From positions 1,488,001-1,552,000 of the forward strand of contig CP066225.1 of NCBI GenBank assembly GCA_016350165.1: 64,000 nucleotides of DNA, read 5' to 3'. The number at the start of each line of letters is the position of its first letter. Position 1 is the first letter of the stretch. Below are positions 44,450 through 54,259 of this stretch, one piece after another. The notes beneath the pieces are model-generated. The model was not told the DNA's origin, ran no database searches, and saw only the letters and a list, made by a program, of their open reading frames with translations. The DNA is from Planctomycetota bacterium (lineage in GTDB: Bacteria > Planctomycetota > Phycisphaerae > Phycisphaerales > Phycisphaeraceae). The translations under genes and the position numbers were made by a program.

Positions 44450-47323
44450 TTATTCTTGTACAAATGCTGAAGGTTCAGCAATGATTGCAGTTTCGTATGC
44501 GCGGAGGCGGACGGTCATGGTGTCGCCTTCAGCGATTAGTTTCTTTGCGTGCTTGGACAACACAATTAGTGGTCGCGAGGCTGGATCGTTTTCATCTATC
44601 TTGAGAATAGATTGATCTTTACCAAGCACGTCTACGAAAGTCTTACCTGAATCGTTAGCTGAAACAGGGAATTTAATCAGTTGGTTACGAGGGCTGCGGT
44701 TGATGATGACGTAAACGCGTTGGTCGTCCTGCTCGCGAACGAAGCCGAATAGGTTACGTTTATCATTGGTGAGGATTGGTTTGTAGAAACCTGTGCGAAG
44801 TGGTGCGAGTGCGTTGCGTACTGCGATGAGCTTTTGCGTGCCATCAAAAACGTTTTGGTTAAAGCCGACCTTTGGATCATCAAATTTCATGCCCGGCCAA
44901 GTCATTGGTTGGCGATTTGAAGGATCGTCTGGTGAGTACATGCCGGCTTCGTTGCCGTAGTAGATCATTGGTGAGCCAACGAATGTCATTTGGAATGCGA
45001 ATGCTTGAAGCATGCGTTTAAATTCGATGGCGTTTGGACGTCTTGGATCGTAGTCAGGACCGGTATCCTGAAGACGATTTGCACCGTCGTATGGGAGATC
45101 GGGGTTGACGAACATTGATGCAAAACGGTCGGTATCGTGTGAATCGAATAGGTTTTGCTGCGCGAGTGCAACTTGGAATGGGTAGTTGTAGATGATGCGA
45201 TTCAGACGAGCTGAAAGTTCTGATGGTGGGATTTGTGTTTGCACATCGACGAAGAAATCTTGTGCAGCTTGTGCGAACAGGTAGTTCATGACTGCATCGA
45301 ATTCATCGCCTTGCAGATAGTCTTGTGCCCAGTGCCAAATCTCGCCGGAGATGTATGCGTCTGGGTTTGTTTCTTTGACAACTTTACGCCAACGCTTCCA
45401 GAATGCGTGTGGAACATCGTTTGGTGCATCGAGACGCCAACCATCAACACCTTTTGAAGGATCGCCGTTTGGAGCCATCCATCGACGTGTTACATCGAAG
45501 ATGTGTTGTGATGGTGCTTCAGCGAGGCCGAGGATTGGATCTTTTTTCCATGCAGGAAGACCTGAATTTTTACCGCCCCAGCCGTTCCACTGCAGACCAC
45601 CTGGTTTACCGGGTTCGCCGCCTGTGCCCCAATCGGTGATATCGAACCAGTCTGCATATATAGAGTCTTTTCCGTTCTTGAGAACATCTTGGAATGCAAA
45701 GTGTTTCGGGCCGACGTGGTTGAAGACGCCGTCGATGATGACTTTGAAGCCTTGTTTGTGCGCTTCTTCAATGAACTTGAGGAAGAGCTTGTCAGTTTCA
45801 CTCCATTTCCAAGTTGATGGATCGAGTGATTCACCTTCGAGTTGATCGATGTCGCCTTTGAAGCCGAAGTTGTCGTCGATGTGACGGTAGTCGGTCGCAT
45901 CGTACTTGTGCATTGATTCAGCTTCGAAGACTGGATTGAGATAGATCGCGGTTATGCCGAGTTCACGAAGATATGGGAGAGCTTCGATGAGTCCTTGAAC
46001 GTCGCCGCCATATTTACGCCACCAGACATTCCCGATGCCGGTGTAGAAGTCGTCTTTGCCGCCATCTTCGCTTGGTAATTGTGAGAACCATTTTGAGGTC
46101 CAACGCTTGGTATGTTTCGGATCGTTTGAAGGATCGCCGTTACGGAAACGTTCTGGGAAGATCTGATACCAGATTGCATTCTGCGCCCATTCAGGGACGT
46201 CGAAATTGTAGCCCATGCTCGCGAAGTATGTTGTATCGTCTGCAGTTGGTGCTGATTTTAGAATTAGACTATCTGACAGATAGACGGACGCATTGCCATC
46301 GGTTGCTTTGAAGTAGTATTCAACATCGGTCGCATCGTTTTTGGTTTCGATATTAACACTGAAAACGTCGAAGCCCATTGCACGTTCAACGACTTCCATT
46401 TCAGCTTCGTGCCATTGTTCTTCGTTTGAAGCTTTATAGACGAGGACTGCGTGCTGCATATCTTCAGCTTGTGTACGAAGTCTAATCAGCGCTTTGTTTT
46501 TACGATAGACGTTGAAGCCATCAAGCACGAGTGCTTTGGTGTTGATGTGATTAGGTTTGACTTTGGGAAGATCGCGACCATCAGGACCGATGAGCACGGC
46601 ACTGTTTACGCCCTCATGGCCGTCGGGTAATTCGAATTCTTTATCACTTGCAGGGTCATTCATCCAGCGGTTGCCGTTAACGACGAACTTGTAGAAATGA
46701 ATCCCACGTTCAAGTGGAACTGAAACCGCCCAAACACCATCACCAAGATTTTCAGCAGGATCAGCTTCACTGTTCCACCCATTAAAAGAACCAGCGATGG
46801 AAACAGAATCGATACTGCCTTTGATGAATTTGCTTGGAATATAGACAAATTTATGCAGATATTTACCGTTTTTAAGACGGACATCTTCACCTGCGATTTG
46901 GTCCATTGTGTCGAGAACGGCGTTCATTTCGAAGCCTGTGAGTTCGACTTTTTCAGCTGCGAGGCCGATGGCGATACCAGAGTTGCGACCACCATGACCG
47001 TCACCTGTGGTGAGTTTTTTGTCTGTAGTTGGATCTTCGAGATATTTGGTGCCATCAACAAGGAATTTGTAGTGATAAACGCCTTCTTCAAGCATCATAT
47101 CGAGCGTCCACGAACCGTCGTCTTGACGAGTCATCGCACCGATTTCATCATCCCAGTTATTGAATGAACCAACAACAGAAACGGTATCTATCTTACTTTC
47201 GGGTTTAAAACGGAAGGTGTGTTGGAATTTTGAAGGTGCTGCCCCCACACACGCAACAAAGCTCAACATCACGATAACGATGAGGCTCCACTTATACCTG
47301 CCAAGACCTGTTTGATTGAACAT
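44450..47323 (-). CDS. GH13 alpha-glucan hydrolase with two N-terminal starch-binding-like domains
   Basis: 957 residues from ATG 47323 (GGAG six bases upstream; frame open to TTG 47335). A signal peptide (SLIVIVMLSFVACVGAA) with a possible lipobox cysteine. Two consecutive E-set/CBM48-like domains: VSVVGSFNNWDDEIGAM and VSIAGSFNGWNSEADPA, each followed by YKFLVDG or YKFVVNG. The GH13 barrel shows region I DGVFNHVG, region II GWRLDAPNDV (nucleophile Asp), region III SGEIWH (acid Glu) and region IV SHDTDR. This resembles neopullulanase/cyclomaltodextrinase-type enzymes. It lies upstream of and parallel to the permease genes and is probably periplasmic or lipid-anchored. Confidence 0.92.
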   Translation of the reverse strand: MFNQTGLGRYKWSLIVIVMLSFVACVGAAPSKFQHTFRFKPESKIDTVSVVGSFNNWDDEIGAMTRQDDGSWTLDMMLEEGVYHYKFLVDGTKYLEDPTTDKKLTTGDGHGGRNSGIAIGLAAEKVELTGFEMNAVLDTMDQIAGEDVRLKNGKYLHKFVYIPSKFIKGSIDSVSIAGSFNGWNSEADPAENLGDGVWAVSVPLERGIHFYKFVVNGNRWMNDPASDKEFELPDGHEGVNSAVLIGPDGRDLPKVKPNHINTKALVLDGFNVYRKNKALIRLRTQAEDMQHAVLVYKASNEEQWHEAEMEVVERAMGFDVFSVNIETKNDATDVEYYFKATDGNASVYLSDSLILKSAPTADDTTYFASMGYNFDVPEWAQNAIWYQIFPERFRNGDPSNDPKHTKRWTSKWFSQLPSEDGGKDDFYTGIGNVWWRKYGGDVQGLIEALPYLRELGITAIYLNPVFEAESMHKYDATDYRHIDDNFGFKGDIDQLEGESLDPSTWKWSETDKLFLKFIEEAHKQGFKVIIDGVFNHVGPKHFAFQDVLKNGKDSIYADWFDITDWGTGGEPGKPGGLQWNGWGGKNSGLPAWKKDPILGLAEAPSQHIFDVTRRWMAPNGDPSKGVDGWRLDAPNDVPHAFWKRWRKVVKETNPDAYISGEIWHWAQDYLQGDEFDAVMNYLFAQAAQDFFVDVQTQIPPSELSARLNRIIYNYPFQVALAQQNLFDSHDTDRFASMFVNPDLPYDGANRLQDTGPDYDPRRPNAIEFKRMLQAFAFQMTFVGSPMIYYGNEAGMYSPDDPSNRQPMTWPGMKFDDPKVGFNQNVFDGTQKLIAVRNALAPLRTGFYKPILTNDKRNLFGFVREQDDQRVYVIINRSPRNQLIKFPVSANDSGKTFVDVLGKDQSILKIDENDPASRPLIVLSKHAKKLIAEGDTMTVRLRAYETAIIAEPSAFVQE

Positions 47324-47513
47324 TCCGACTCCCAATCGTAGTCATCAGTAGTATGACTATTAATACAGTTGCTAATTTCACCACTGATTTTCAGGTCATG
47401 CTGTTAACACCCCACGCATTAGCTCAGCACAACGTAACTGAAAATATCACTCAAGTCGTATTAACCTACGTTCGATGGAATCATCGATCTCCAAGTTAGT
47501 TAATACGTGTCAA

Positions 47514-48737
47514 TCACCCCACACCAGGCGCGTAACTTGCGGCTAGTGAAGTAGACTCACGGAGAACCAAGTGTGTCGGAAGTACTTCGCGAACACGTTC
47601 TGATTTACCACGAATCCGTTCAACAAGACGTTCGCAAGCGAGGACGCCGAGTTCATATAGCGGCAAGTGAACCGTTGTTAATGTTGGGTTCACGAAAGCC
47701 GTGTATTGAATATCGTCAAAGCCAACAATTGAAAGGTCACTCGGAACAGAGCGGCCATGACGGTTGGCATAGTGAATCGCACCCATGGCCATTTTGTCGT
47801 TACTGGCAAAAATAGCGGTCATGTCTGGGTGAGCTTCAAGTAATTTTTTGGTTGCTTCAGCACCATGCTCTTCGGTGAATCGGCCATCAGCCATCCATGA
47901 AGTATCGAAGCCGCCGGTGACTGTGGTCATACGACGTTTATAGACTTCGATGATTTCACGAGCGGTGAAAACTTCGGGTGCACCGTGAACAAGGCCGATT
48001 TTTTTGTGGCCGAGTTGCTGAAGATAGGTCATGACCTGTTCAGCACCTGAACGGTAGTCACAGACCACATGATCAAGGCCCCATTGCGGAAACATGTTAT
48101 TTACGACGACCATCGGGTGATCGTTCTCTATAAAGTCCTTCATAAATGCATGACGGTCGTTAAAACCGATGCAGAGGACGCCATCAACGAAACGACGCTC
48201 AAATAGTTCTATATGGCGACGTTCGCGTATAAAGTCTGGTTTAGCATGCTCAAGCATGACTTTGTGGCCAAGACGAGCGGCGCGGTCACAAATACCACTG
48301 ATCAATTCGCCGAAGTAAGGGTCGGCCATGGCGTGACGAAGCGTTGGCATGAGAATGCTGATAACGCGTGTATATCGGCCTGAGAGGCTCTGAGCTAACC
48401 TATTAGGTCTATAGCCGACTCTATCAATGACCTTATTCACTTTTTGGCGTGTAGCCTCAGTGATCTTTGGATTATTGTTAAGCACCATGGATACGGTCGC
48501 GACAGAAACCCCTGCCTGCCTTGCGATCTCACGAATGCCGACACGTTTCCCGGAACTAGTTGTACCCTTATTACTCACAGAAGCCCCTTGTTGCTTTTTT
48601 GAACGCTTTTTTCTGATTTTTTTGGATGTGGCAACATTCGATTCCGACGATTTGCCGGACTGATCGGCCATGATCTGAGCCATGATCTCAGAACCAGCCT
48701 TAACTTTTACCACATATTCGTTTGAAGAGCTTGACAT
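47514..48737 (-). CDS. LacI-family transcriptional regulator
   Basis: 407 residues from ATG 48737; the frame is open to 48791, but a palindromic operator at 48741-48756 would then lie inside the gene, and Met codons at 48683 and 48671 are also possible. A basic N-terminal extension (SKKIRKKRSKKQQG) precedes the helix-turn-helix REIARQAGVSVATVSMVLNN and hinge helix (NRLAQSLSG), followed by a periplasmic-binding-protein-like sensor domain. Located between the GH13/transporter genes and the amylase genes, it most likely senses a maltodextrin and represses both sides, and probably its own gene. Confidence 0.92.
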   Translation of the reverse strand: MSSSSNEYVVKVKAGSEIMAQIMADQSGKSSESNVATSKKIRKKRSKKQQGASVSNKGTTSSGKRVGIREIARQAGVSVATVSMVLNNNPKITEATRQKVNKVIDRVGYRPNRLAQSLSGRYTRVISILMPTLRHAMADPYFGELISGICDRAARLGHKVMLEHAKPDFIRERRHIELFERRFVDGVLCIGFNDRHAFMKDFIENDHPMVVVNNMFPQWGLDHVVCDYRSGAEQVMTYLQQLGHKKIGLVHGAPEVFTAREIIEVYKRRMTTVTGGFDTSWMADGRFTEEHGAEATKKLLEAHPDMTAIFASNDKMAMGAIHYANRHGRSVPSDLSIVGFDDIQYTAFVNPTLTTVHLPLYELGVLACERLVERIRGKSERVREVLPTHLVLRESTSLAASYAPGVG

Positions 48738-48740
48738 TAC

Positions 48741-48756
48741 GGTTAAACAGTTTACC
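48741..48756. promoter_or_regulatory. LacI-type operator at the regulator's own promoter
   Basis: GGTTAAACAGTTTACC contains the perfect palindrome TAAAC-A-GTTTA. The same core (TAAAC-C-GTTTA) lies at 49174-49184. Position at the start of the regulator gene suggests autorepression. A degenerate copy TTAAACAATTTAA lies at 48783-48795. Confidence 0.6.
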
Positions 48757-49005
48757 ATAGCGGTTAACACAATCAAGTAATCGTTAAACAATTTAAAAGA
48801 AATTCAAAAGATATACAGACCTGAAAATTAAATTAGACAAGATAGAGAATAATTACTGCACCCCCTAGACAGGGAATATTGAGAAAACTCAGCGGCAATA
48901 TATAGGGGTATCCACGTAACCTAGCCTCTAGCTCACAAAAGCCCTTCGTCCCTCAGCTCGGACATCAGTTAGATAAATATCTTAACAAATAGATTAAAAA
49001 AACCG

Positions 49006-49033
49006 TTGACTAGCGTTATTTTAGAGTTATATT
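49006..49033 (+). promoter_or_regulatory. Candidate sigma70-type promoter for the pseudopilin gene
   Basis: TTGACT, a 16-base spacer, then TATATT. Both hexamers match the consensus at five and five of six positions respectively. It would give a leader of about 180 bases that contains the LacI-type operator. Confidence 0.45.
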
Positions 49034-49171
49034 TGGATCAATGGGTCTTCGTTGTCTGGCACATTTAGCACTTACCAGGCATTCCTTTCGGGTTCCATGA
49101 CGTAAGCACAACGGATGAATTGGAATTTGAATACTGTTGCGGAAGTTCGCAACTCTATTAAACGAATCACT

Positions 49172-49187
49172 GGTAAACCGTTTAAAC
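49172..49187. promoter_or_regulatory. LacI-type operator ahead of the pseudopilin gene
   Basis: GGTAAACCGTTTAAAC with palindrome TAAAC-C-GTTTA, 36 bases before the ATG at 49224. Matches the operator at 48741. Confidence 0.6.
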
Positions 49188-49223
49188 AACAAAGGCAACA
49201 AAGTCAAACATTTGGAGGTTTCC

Positions 49224-50174
49224 ATGACCACTGCCACGAATATTTCAAAGAGAATGGTACGCAAGGGTGCGTTCACTCTTATCGAGCTCCTCGTCGTCAT
49301 CAGCATCATTGCGCTGTTGATTGGCATTTTGCTTCCTGCATTGGGCGCAGCACGCAACACGGCTCAAAAGTTAATGTGCCTCGCAAACGTACGCAGCCTC
49401 GGCCAAGCAGGCATCATGTTCTCTGTAGATCGTAACGATCACTTGCAAGCAACAAGTGAAGATTACAACGTCAAGAACACTGGATTCTATAAGTATCAAG
49501 CAATCAGCAACAACACAGGCATCATGAAAGACTGGGCTTCAGCACTTGTCCCTTATCTTGGTGGCTCAGGCAGCGAAGACTTTACATTCGTCGATCCGCA
49601 AATGGCTGAGTTTTATCAGTGCCCTAACGATGCAGCACTCCTCATGGAAAACCCAGGCTATGAAGTCGTAATTAACATTGGTTACAACTACAAGCCAATT
49701 TCATACGGCGTTAACGCTGACGTTTGCTCTATTCCAACAGATAATGGCCAAGGTGGCCTTTTTGCTGGCGGCGCTACACTTGGTGTTAGAAACGACGACA
49801 CCGGCAGCTTGCATCCAACAGCAGGCGGCAACCTCAACGCAATCGACAATCCATCAAGCACATTGCTCTATGCAGACTGCGGTACTCGACCAGCTACAGG
49901 CTATGGTTCTACTCAAGACCGTAACGACTCAACCTACTACACCACGAACTGGGGTAAGGGCCCGACTCTACAAGATGTTTATGAAACGGACTGGCTTAAG
50001 GCACGTATTCCTATCAACCATCCTGAAGTAACCGGAATGGACGGCCTCCCACTAGATTCTGTTGCACGTCATGGTGATTCAATCAACATCGCGTTTGGTG
50101 ACGGCCACGGCGCATCAGCTAGTGCAGACGGTAGCTGGGAAGATGTTTATATCTCCCCAATGGTCAACAAATAA
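49224..50174 (+). CDS. Pseudopilin with H-X9-DG motif
   Basis: 316 residues from ATG 49224, chosen for GGAGG six bases upstream and because the prepilin leader (MVRKG then [18 protein letters not shown]) begins nearby; the frame is open to 49137. Type IV pilin-like N-terminal cleavage/methylation site, then an extracytoplasmic domain ending with H-X9-DG ([12 protein letters not shown]), a mark of a large planctomycete pseudopilin family. Its place between a LacI regulator and amylase genes, behind a LacI-type operator, suggests that it helps secrete or arrange starch-degrading proteins on the surface (inference). Terminator downstream. Confidence 0.88.
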   Translation: MTTATNISKRMVRKGAFTLIELLVVISIIALLIGILLPALGAARNTAQKLMCLANVRSLGQAGIMFSVDRNDHLQATSEDYNVKNTGFYKYQAISNNTGIMKDWASALVPYLGGSGSEDFTFVDPQMAEFYQCPNDAALLMENPGYEVVINIGYNYKPISYGVNADVCSIPTDNGQGGLFAGGATLGVRNDDTGSLHPTAGGNLNAIDNPSSTLLYADCGTRPATGYGSTQDRNDSTYYTTNWGKGPTLQDVYETDWLKARIPINHPEVTGMDGLPLDSVARHGDSINIAFGDGHGASASADGSWEDVYISPMVNK

Positions 50175-50189
50175 GTTGAAAATCAATCG

Positions 50190-50223
50190 CCATCTATCGC
50201 TTAAATGCGATAGATGGTTTTCC
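50190..50223 (+). terminator. Terminator of the pseudopilin gene
   Basis: CCATCTATCGC-TTAAAT-GCGATAGATGG perfect 11-bp stem then TTTT. Confidence 0.88.
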
Positions 50224-50301
50224 TGTTTAGTATTTCTAAATTTTGTCATTTGTATTCTTTGAAAACTACTACTCTCTATACATCTTCTAAAGGAGGATTT
50301 T

Positions 50302-51090
50302 ATGAAGACGCTTAATTTGGCCGCAATTTCAGCAGCTGCACTCATCGGGATTAGCACATCAGCAAATGCTGCATTCTTCGTAGCAGGTGATATGCAAGGC
50401 TGGCAGCCAGCTGCAGGCGGTAATGAAATGACCGACGTTGATGGTGATAATATTTTTGAAATCACATTCACTGACCTCACCGCCACTGACGTTCACGGCT
50501 ACAAAGTACTTAACGGTGCTTCATGGGACAACCAGATCACAACTGCAAATCAACATGCAGAAGTTGCAGCCGACGGCACATTGACAATCTACTACGATTC
50601 AAACATTGTCAACGAAGAAGTAGACACCAAATTTGTTGCTGGCTGGGATAATGGTTACACAACCTTTACAGCAGTTTCATCACCAACAAGCGTACCACCA
50701 GCTGCCCCAAATACAGCTCCTGCAGCACTTCCAGACAGCTGGACCGTTGCTGGCGGCTTCCAAGGCTGGAACAATAATAATCCAGAAACTGCCATGACCA
50801 ACATTGGCGGCGACATCTGGGAGCTCGAGTTCGCTGTTGCTGAAGCTGGCGACCATGGCTGGAAAGCAGTTAAAACTGACAGTGATTGGAGCACACAAAT
50901 TGGCGATATAGGCCATAAAACTCCTGATCAAGAGCCAGGCAATATCAACTTCACCACAACTGAAGCTGATCAAATTGTCACCTTCCGCATTGATGCTGCA
51001 AACGGCTTGTTCGCAACCGTCATCCCTGAACCAGCAAGTCTTGCACTGCTCGGTCTTGGTGGTTTGATGCTGCTTCGCCGTCGCAAATAA
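50302..51090 (+). CDS. Carbohydrate-binding-like PEP-CTERM protein
   Basis: 262 residues with AAAGGAGG ahead of the ATG. Signal peptide (AAISAAALIGISTSANA), then two similar domains of about 100 residues beginning FFVAGDMQGWQPAAGG and WTVAGGFQGWNNNNPE, each with a later GYKVLNGASWDNQI- or GWKAVKTDSDWSTQI-type segment. This is the pattern of starch-binding modules seen in pullulanases and SusE/SusF-like proteins. No catalytic domain. The end is a textbook PEP-CTERM tail (IPEPASLALLGLGGLMLLRR). It probably holds starch at the cell surface for the neighbouring amylase. Terminator follows. Confidence 0.83.
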   Translation: MKTLNLAAISAAALIGISTSANAAFFVAGDMQGWQPAAGGNEMTDVDGDNIFEITFTDLTATDVHGYKVLNGASWDNQITTANQHAEVAADGTLTIYYDSNIVNEEVDTKFVAGWDNGYTTFTAVSSPTSVPPAAPNTAPAALPDSWTVAGGFQGWNNNNPETAMTNIGGDIWELEFAVAEAGDHGWKAVKTDSDWSTQIGDIGHKTPDQEPGNINFTTTEADQIVTFRIDAANGLFATVIPEPASLALLGLGGLMLLRRRK

Positions 51091-51140
51091 GTCATTCACA
51101 TAATGACGCGATAATCTAATACACTATTAGACCCCGGTAG

Positions 51141-51180
51141 CGGGACGCGTCGGCCAACTTGCTGACGCGTCCCGTATTTT
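51141..51180 (+). terminator. Terminator of the carbohydrate-binding-like gene
   Basis: CGGGACGCGTC/GACGCGTCCCG stem (11 bp) followed by TATTTTATTT. Confidence 0.85.
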
Positions 51181-51326
51181 ATTTAAAGCTTAAACCACGC
51201 CGCTTAACAGCGACGTCTCGATAGAGGGCTTCGGCCGGTTAATTCAGAGAAAACCGTGATACAAAGCGGAATTTCACAAAGTACAGGAGAGTCTTTGTGA
51301 ATGACAAGTTATATATTGGAGGTTAG

Positions 51327-54149
51327 ATGATGCACTTTTCAGGTAATCGCAATCGAGCATCCGTGACTGCTCGTGGCCTCAGATTCTCAACGGCTGCTTT
51401 AATTGCAGCATTTGCTGGCATGACAATGATACATGCTCCAGCACAAGCCGTTGATACATCTGCACCAACCATTCTTCAATGGTTTGATGGCTCGTACAAG
51501 TCAATGGAAACTCGTGCCAGCGACATATTCATGGCTGGCTATGGCAACATTTGGACACCTCCACCGGGACGTGCGGATTCTGGCAACCATTCAGTTGGCT
51601 ACGATCAGTACGATCGTTTTGATCTTGGCTCTGCTGGCAACCACACTCTTTATGGTACAGAAACTGGCCTGAAAACACTGGCTAGTACTCTCGACAAAAT
51701 CGGTACCAATCTACATATCGACTTGGTCTGGAACCACAATGGTTTTACAGATCGCAGCAATAGTGACTTCGTTAACTCTGGTGGTTACCCAGGTTTTTAT
51801 TTGGGCGAAGGCTCATATGATGGCGATTTCCATGGGCCTTATGAAGGTGGCGATCTGAACGGCCGCGTTTCCGGTTTGATTGATATTGATCATTCACAGA
51901 ACAACATGTATGTCCGTAATCCTGTACCGGGTTACAACAATCTTCCTGCTGGTACTCAAGATTACTGGGGCAAACTTGCGAACGTTGCGACGGAAGAAAA
52001 CCGTCGCTTCTATGGTGATACAAGTCTTGGCAGCAAAACTTACTATGAGCCACGTACTGGCCAAACTTTCACATACTACGACTTTAACTCAAATGATCCG
52101 ACCGCAGGCGATCCGGTAGAAGAAAACGCGCTTGGCTACTTGATGCGTAATGCTCGCTGGCTAGTTTCTGAAGTTGGCGTGGATGGTTTCCGTCTTGATG
52201 CAGCCAAGCACTTTGAAGGCTGGGTCATGGACTACTTCGATGCGGCTGTATTCGATGCAAACCCTCGCAAGCTGCTTGACGGTTCAACGCAAGATGTATT
52301 CTCATACTCAGAAGTTTTTGATGGCGACATGAATAAGCTTCTTTCATACGTTCGCAAAGACATCAATCCAAACGACCGAAGCGTAGCTGGTGGCAACCGT
52401 GATGCATTAGACTTCTCATTATTCTTCGCGATGAAAGGCAACCTCAGCAACAACGGCTACGACAACAGCTTTTATAACGTGGTCTACCAAAGCATGGACT
52501 ACAACGATGACCACATGATTAACGGCTCATCAGGCGTAAAGTTTGTTGCAAGCCATGACGAGCATGGTGCAGATCTTAGTAACGTTGCGCACGCTTATAC
52601 ACTGATGTCGCCAGGCAATGCAGTTGTTTATTTCAATGCTAAAGAATTTGGCGATGGCCGCGACTTCCCGAAGGATGGACGCGGTGACGCTTTAGGCGGC
52701 GTTTGGGGCGATACGATCACAACGCTTAACAACATCCGCAATACTCATGGCCGCGGTGATTACCGTGAACGTTGGCTTGAAAAAGAACTACTTGCTTTCG
52801 AACGTTCAGGTACTTCAGTTGTGCTACTCAACAATCGCACTGATGGCGGTTACGATTCACGCACACTTCAGGTAGATTTTGAGCCTGGCACAAGACTTGT
52901 CGAACTCACTGGCAATCATGATAAGAGTGGCGACATCAGCGAAGTCCTCGAAGTCTTCCGCGGCAATGATGGCAACTCATACGTTAACGTTCGATTCCTT
53001 CGTAACGATGGACAAGATCAAGGTTATTTGATCTACGGACTTGCAAAGCCTAAATCATCCAGCGGCATTGAACTTTCTAACATCAGTTCAGTACTCGAAG
53101 GCGGCAATGATGTCGCTGAAAACTACGCCAATGCAACCAAACGTTTAACCGATCTTAATGTCATTACTGATGATACATTTGACATCTCATTGAACACCGA
53201 GAAGGTTATACTTGCTGGCAACTATCATGATAAAAACGCAGACGGTGACTATGCTGCATTCAAGATTGATGGTGGCCTCGACATGAATGGTAATGGCTAC
53301 GTCGATCATGTCACACCAGATTCAGTTACCTACGGCTTTGAAGAATTCGAAACAGCCAACGCAGGTTTCTACGCTGCTGACGGCAACGGTTACTACTCAC
53401 AGTCAATCGATGCCACACTACTTTCTGAAGGCGAACACTACATCACAATCCGTGCGTTCCGTCACAATGACGACGGTAATGCTCCTGCAGTATTCGAAGA
53501 TTTCAAGAAGGTTGTATATATTGACCGCTTGCCGCCTGAATCAATCATTGCTGCATTTGCGCCTATTACAGAAGGTTCAAACGAGAATCGCCGTATTGTG
53601 ATGAAGTCCGTTGACAAGACTGCCGACAACATGCATGTGTTCCTCGACTTGGGTGCAAACCTGACTGACGAACAGATTCTTGCAATGCTTGATGGCAACT
53701 CACAAACGAACAACACCGATCGCGATCAATGGGAAAAAGATATCTTCGGCGTTAGCAAAGGTAATCATGCAATCACATTGATCACTTTCGAGCAAACCGG
53801 CAACTACAACATCCAGCGATTCACAGGCTTCTTCACTGAGTCATATATCGGTGCTGGCTTGGGTGATCTCGATAACGACAAGAACTTTGACATTGATGAT
53901 GTGAATGCATTTATCAATGTATTCAACTCACTCAACACCGAATTCAACGCATCTGCAGACTTTAATGGCGACGGCCTCGTCGATGCAACCGACGTTAGCC
54001 TGATGAGCGATAAGCTTATTGATGTTTCTGCTCCAAACACAGCAATCGCTGCATTCAACGCATGGGCATCAAACATACCTGAGCCATCCGCACTACTCAT
54101 CCTTACCGGCTCAATCTCAATCCTCGCCCTACGTCGTCGCACAAACTAA
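51327..54149 (+). CDS. Secreted GH13 alpha-amylase with dockerin-like segment and PEP-CTERM tail
   Basis: 940 residues with GGAGG before the ATG (a second ATG follows directly). Signal peptide, then a GH13 barrel: DLVWNHNG (region I), VDGFRLDAAKH (nucleophile Asp291), YSEVFD (acid Glu329) and VASHDEHG (Asp411). Beta-rich domains follow from about 480 to 830. A pair of calcium-loop-like segments (GDLDNDKNFDIDDVNAFI and DFNGDGLVDATDVSLM) resembles a dockerin. The tail IPEPSALLILTGSISIL plus RRRTN is PEP-CTERM. It should cleave starch outside the cell while being held at, or sorted to, the surface. Terminator at 54183-54218. Confidence 0.93.
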   Translation: MMHFSGNRNRASVTARGLRFSTAALIAAFAGMTMIHAPAQAVDTSAPTILQWFDGSYKSMETRASDIFMAGYGNIWTPPPGRADSGNHSVGYDQYDRFDLGSAGNHTLYGTETGLKTLASTLDKIGTNLHIDLVWNHNGFTDRSNSDFVNSGGYPGFYLGEGSYDGDFHGPYEGGDLNGRVSGLIDIDHSQNNMYVRNPVPGYNNLPAGTQDYWGKLANVATEENRRFYGDTSLGSKTYYEPRTGQTFTYYDFNSNDPTAGDPVEENALGYLMRNARWLVSEVGVDGFRLDAAKHFEGWVMDYFDAAVFDANPRKLLDGSTQDVFSYSEVFDGDMNKLLSYVRKDINPNDRSVAGGNRDALDFSLFFAMKGNLSNNGYDNSFYNVVYQSMDYNDDHMINGSSGVKFVASHDEHGADLSNVAHAYTLMSPGNAVVYFNAKEFGDGRDFPKDGRGDALGGVWGDTITTLNNIRNTHGRGDYRERWLEKELLAFERSGTSVVLLNNRTDGGYDSRTLQVDFEPGTRLVELTGNHDKSGDISEVLEVFRGNDGNSYVNVRFLRNDGQDQGYLIYGLAKPKSSSGIELSNISSVLEGGNDVAENYANATKRLTDLNVITDDTFDISLNTEKVILAGNYHDKNADGDYAAFKIDGGLDMNGNGYVDHVTPDSVTYGFEEFETANAGFYAADGNGYYSQSIDATLLSEGEHYITIRAFRHNDDGNAPAVFEDFKKVVYIDRLPPESIIAAFAPITEGSNENRRIVMKSVDKTADNMHVFLDLGANLTDEQILAMLDGNSQTNNTDRDQWEKDIFGVSKGNHAITLITFEQTGNYNIQRFTGFFTESYIGAGLGDLDNDKNFDIDDVNAFINVFNSLNTEFNASADFNGDGLVDATDVSLMSDKLIDVSAPNTAIAAFNAWASNIPEPSALLILTGSISILALRRRTN

Positions 54150-54182
54150 TATCTAAAGAACAACACTTTACCCACCATAAGC

Positions 54183-54218
54183 AAGACCTCATGAATGCAA
54201 TATTCATGAGGTCTTTTA
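54183..54218 (+). terminator. Terminator of the alpha-amylase gene
   Basis: AAGACCTCATGAAT/ATTCATGAGGTCTT stem then a T-run; between convergent amylase and lpdA. Confidence 0.88.
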
Positions 54219-54259
54219 TTTTTCTTAATTGTTTAATATCTCCCCTACCCTGATCATGT

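Larger units (their letters stand above)
48738..49223. other. Divergent promoter region between the regulator and the pseudopilin gene
   Basis: About 480 bases without a gene. Contains two LacI-type operators, a GTTGCG-GAAGTT-CGCAAC hairpin (49136-49153) and a promoter-like pair (49006-49033). The open frame of the pseudopilin extends into it (49137) but the real start is later. Confidence 0.55.
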
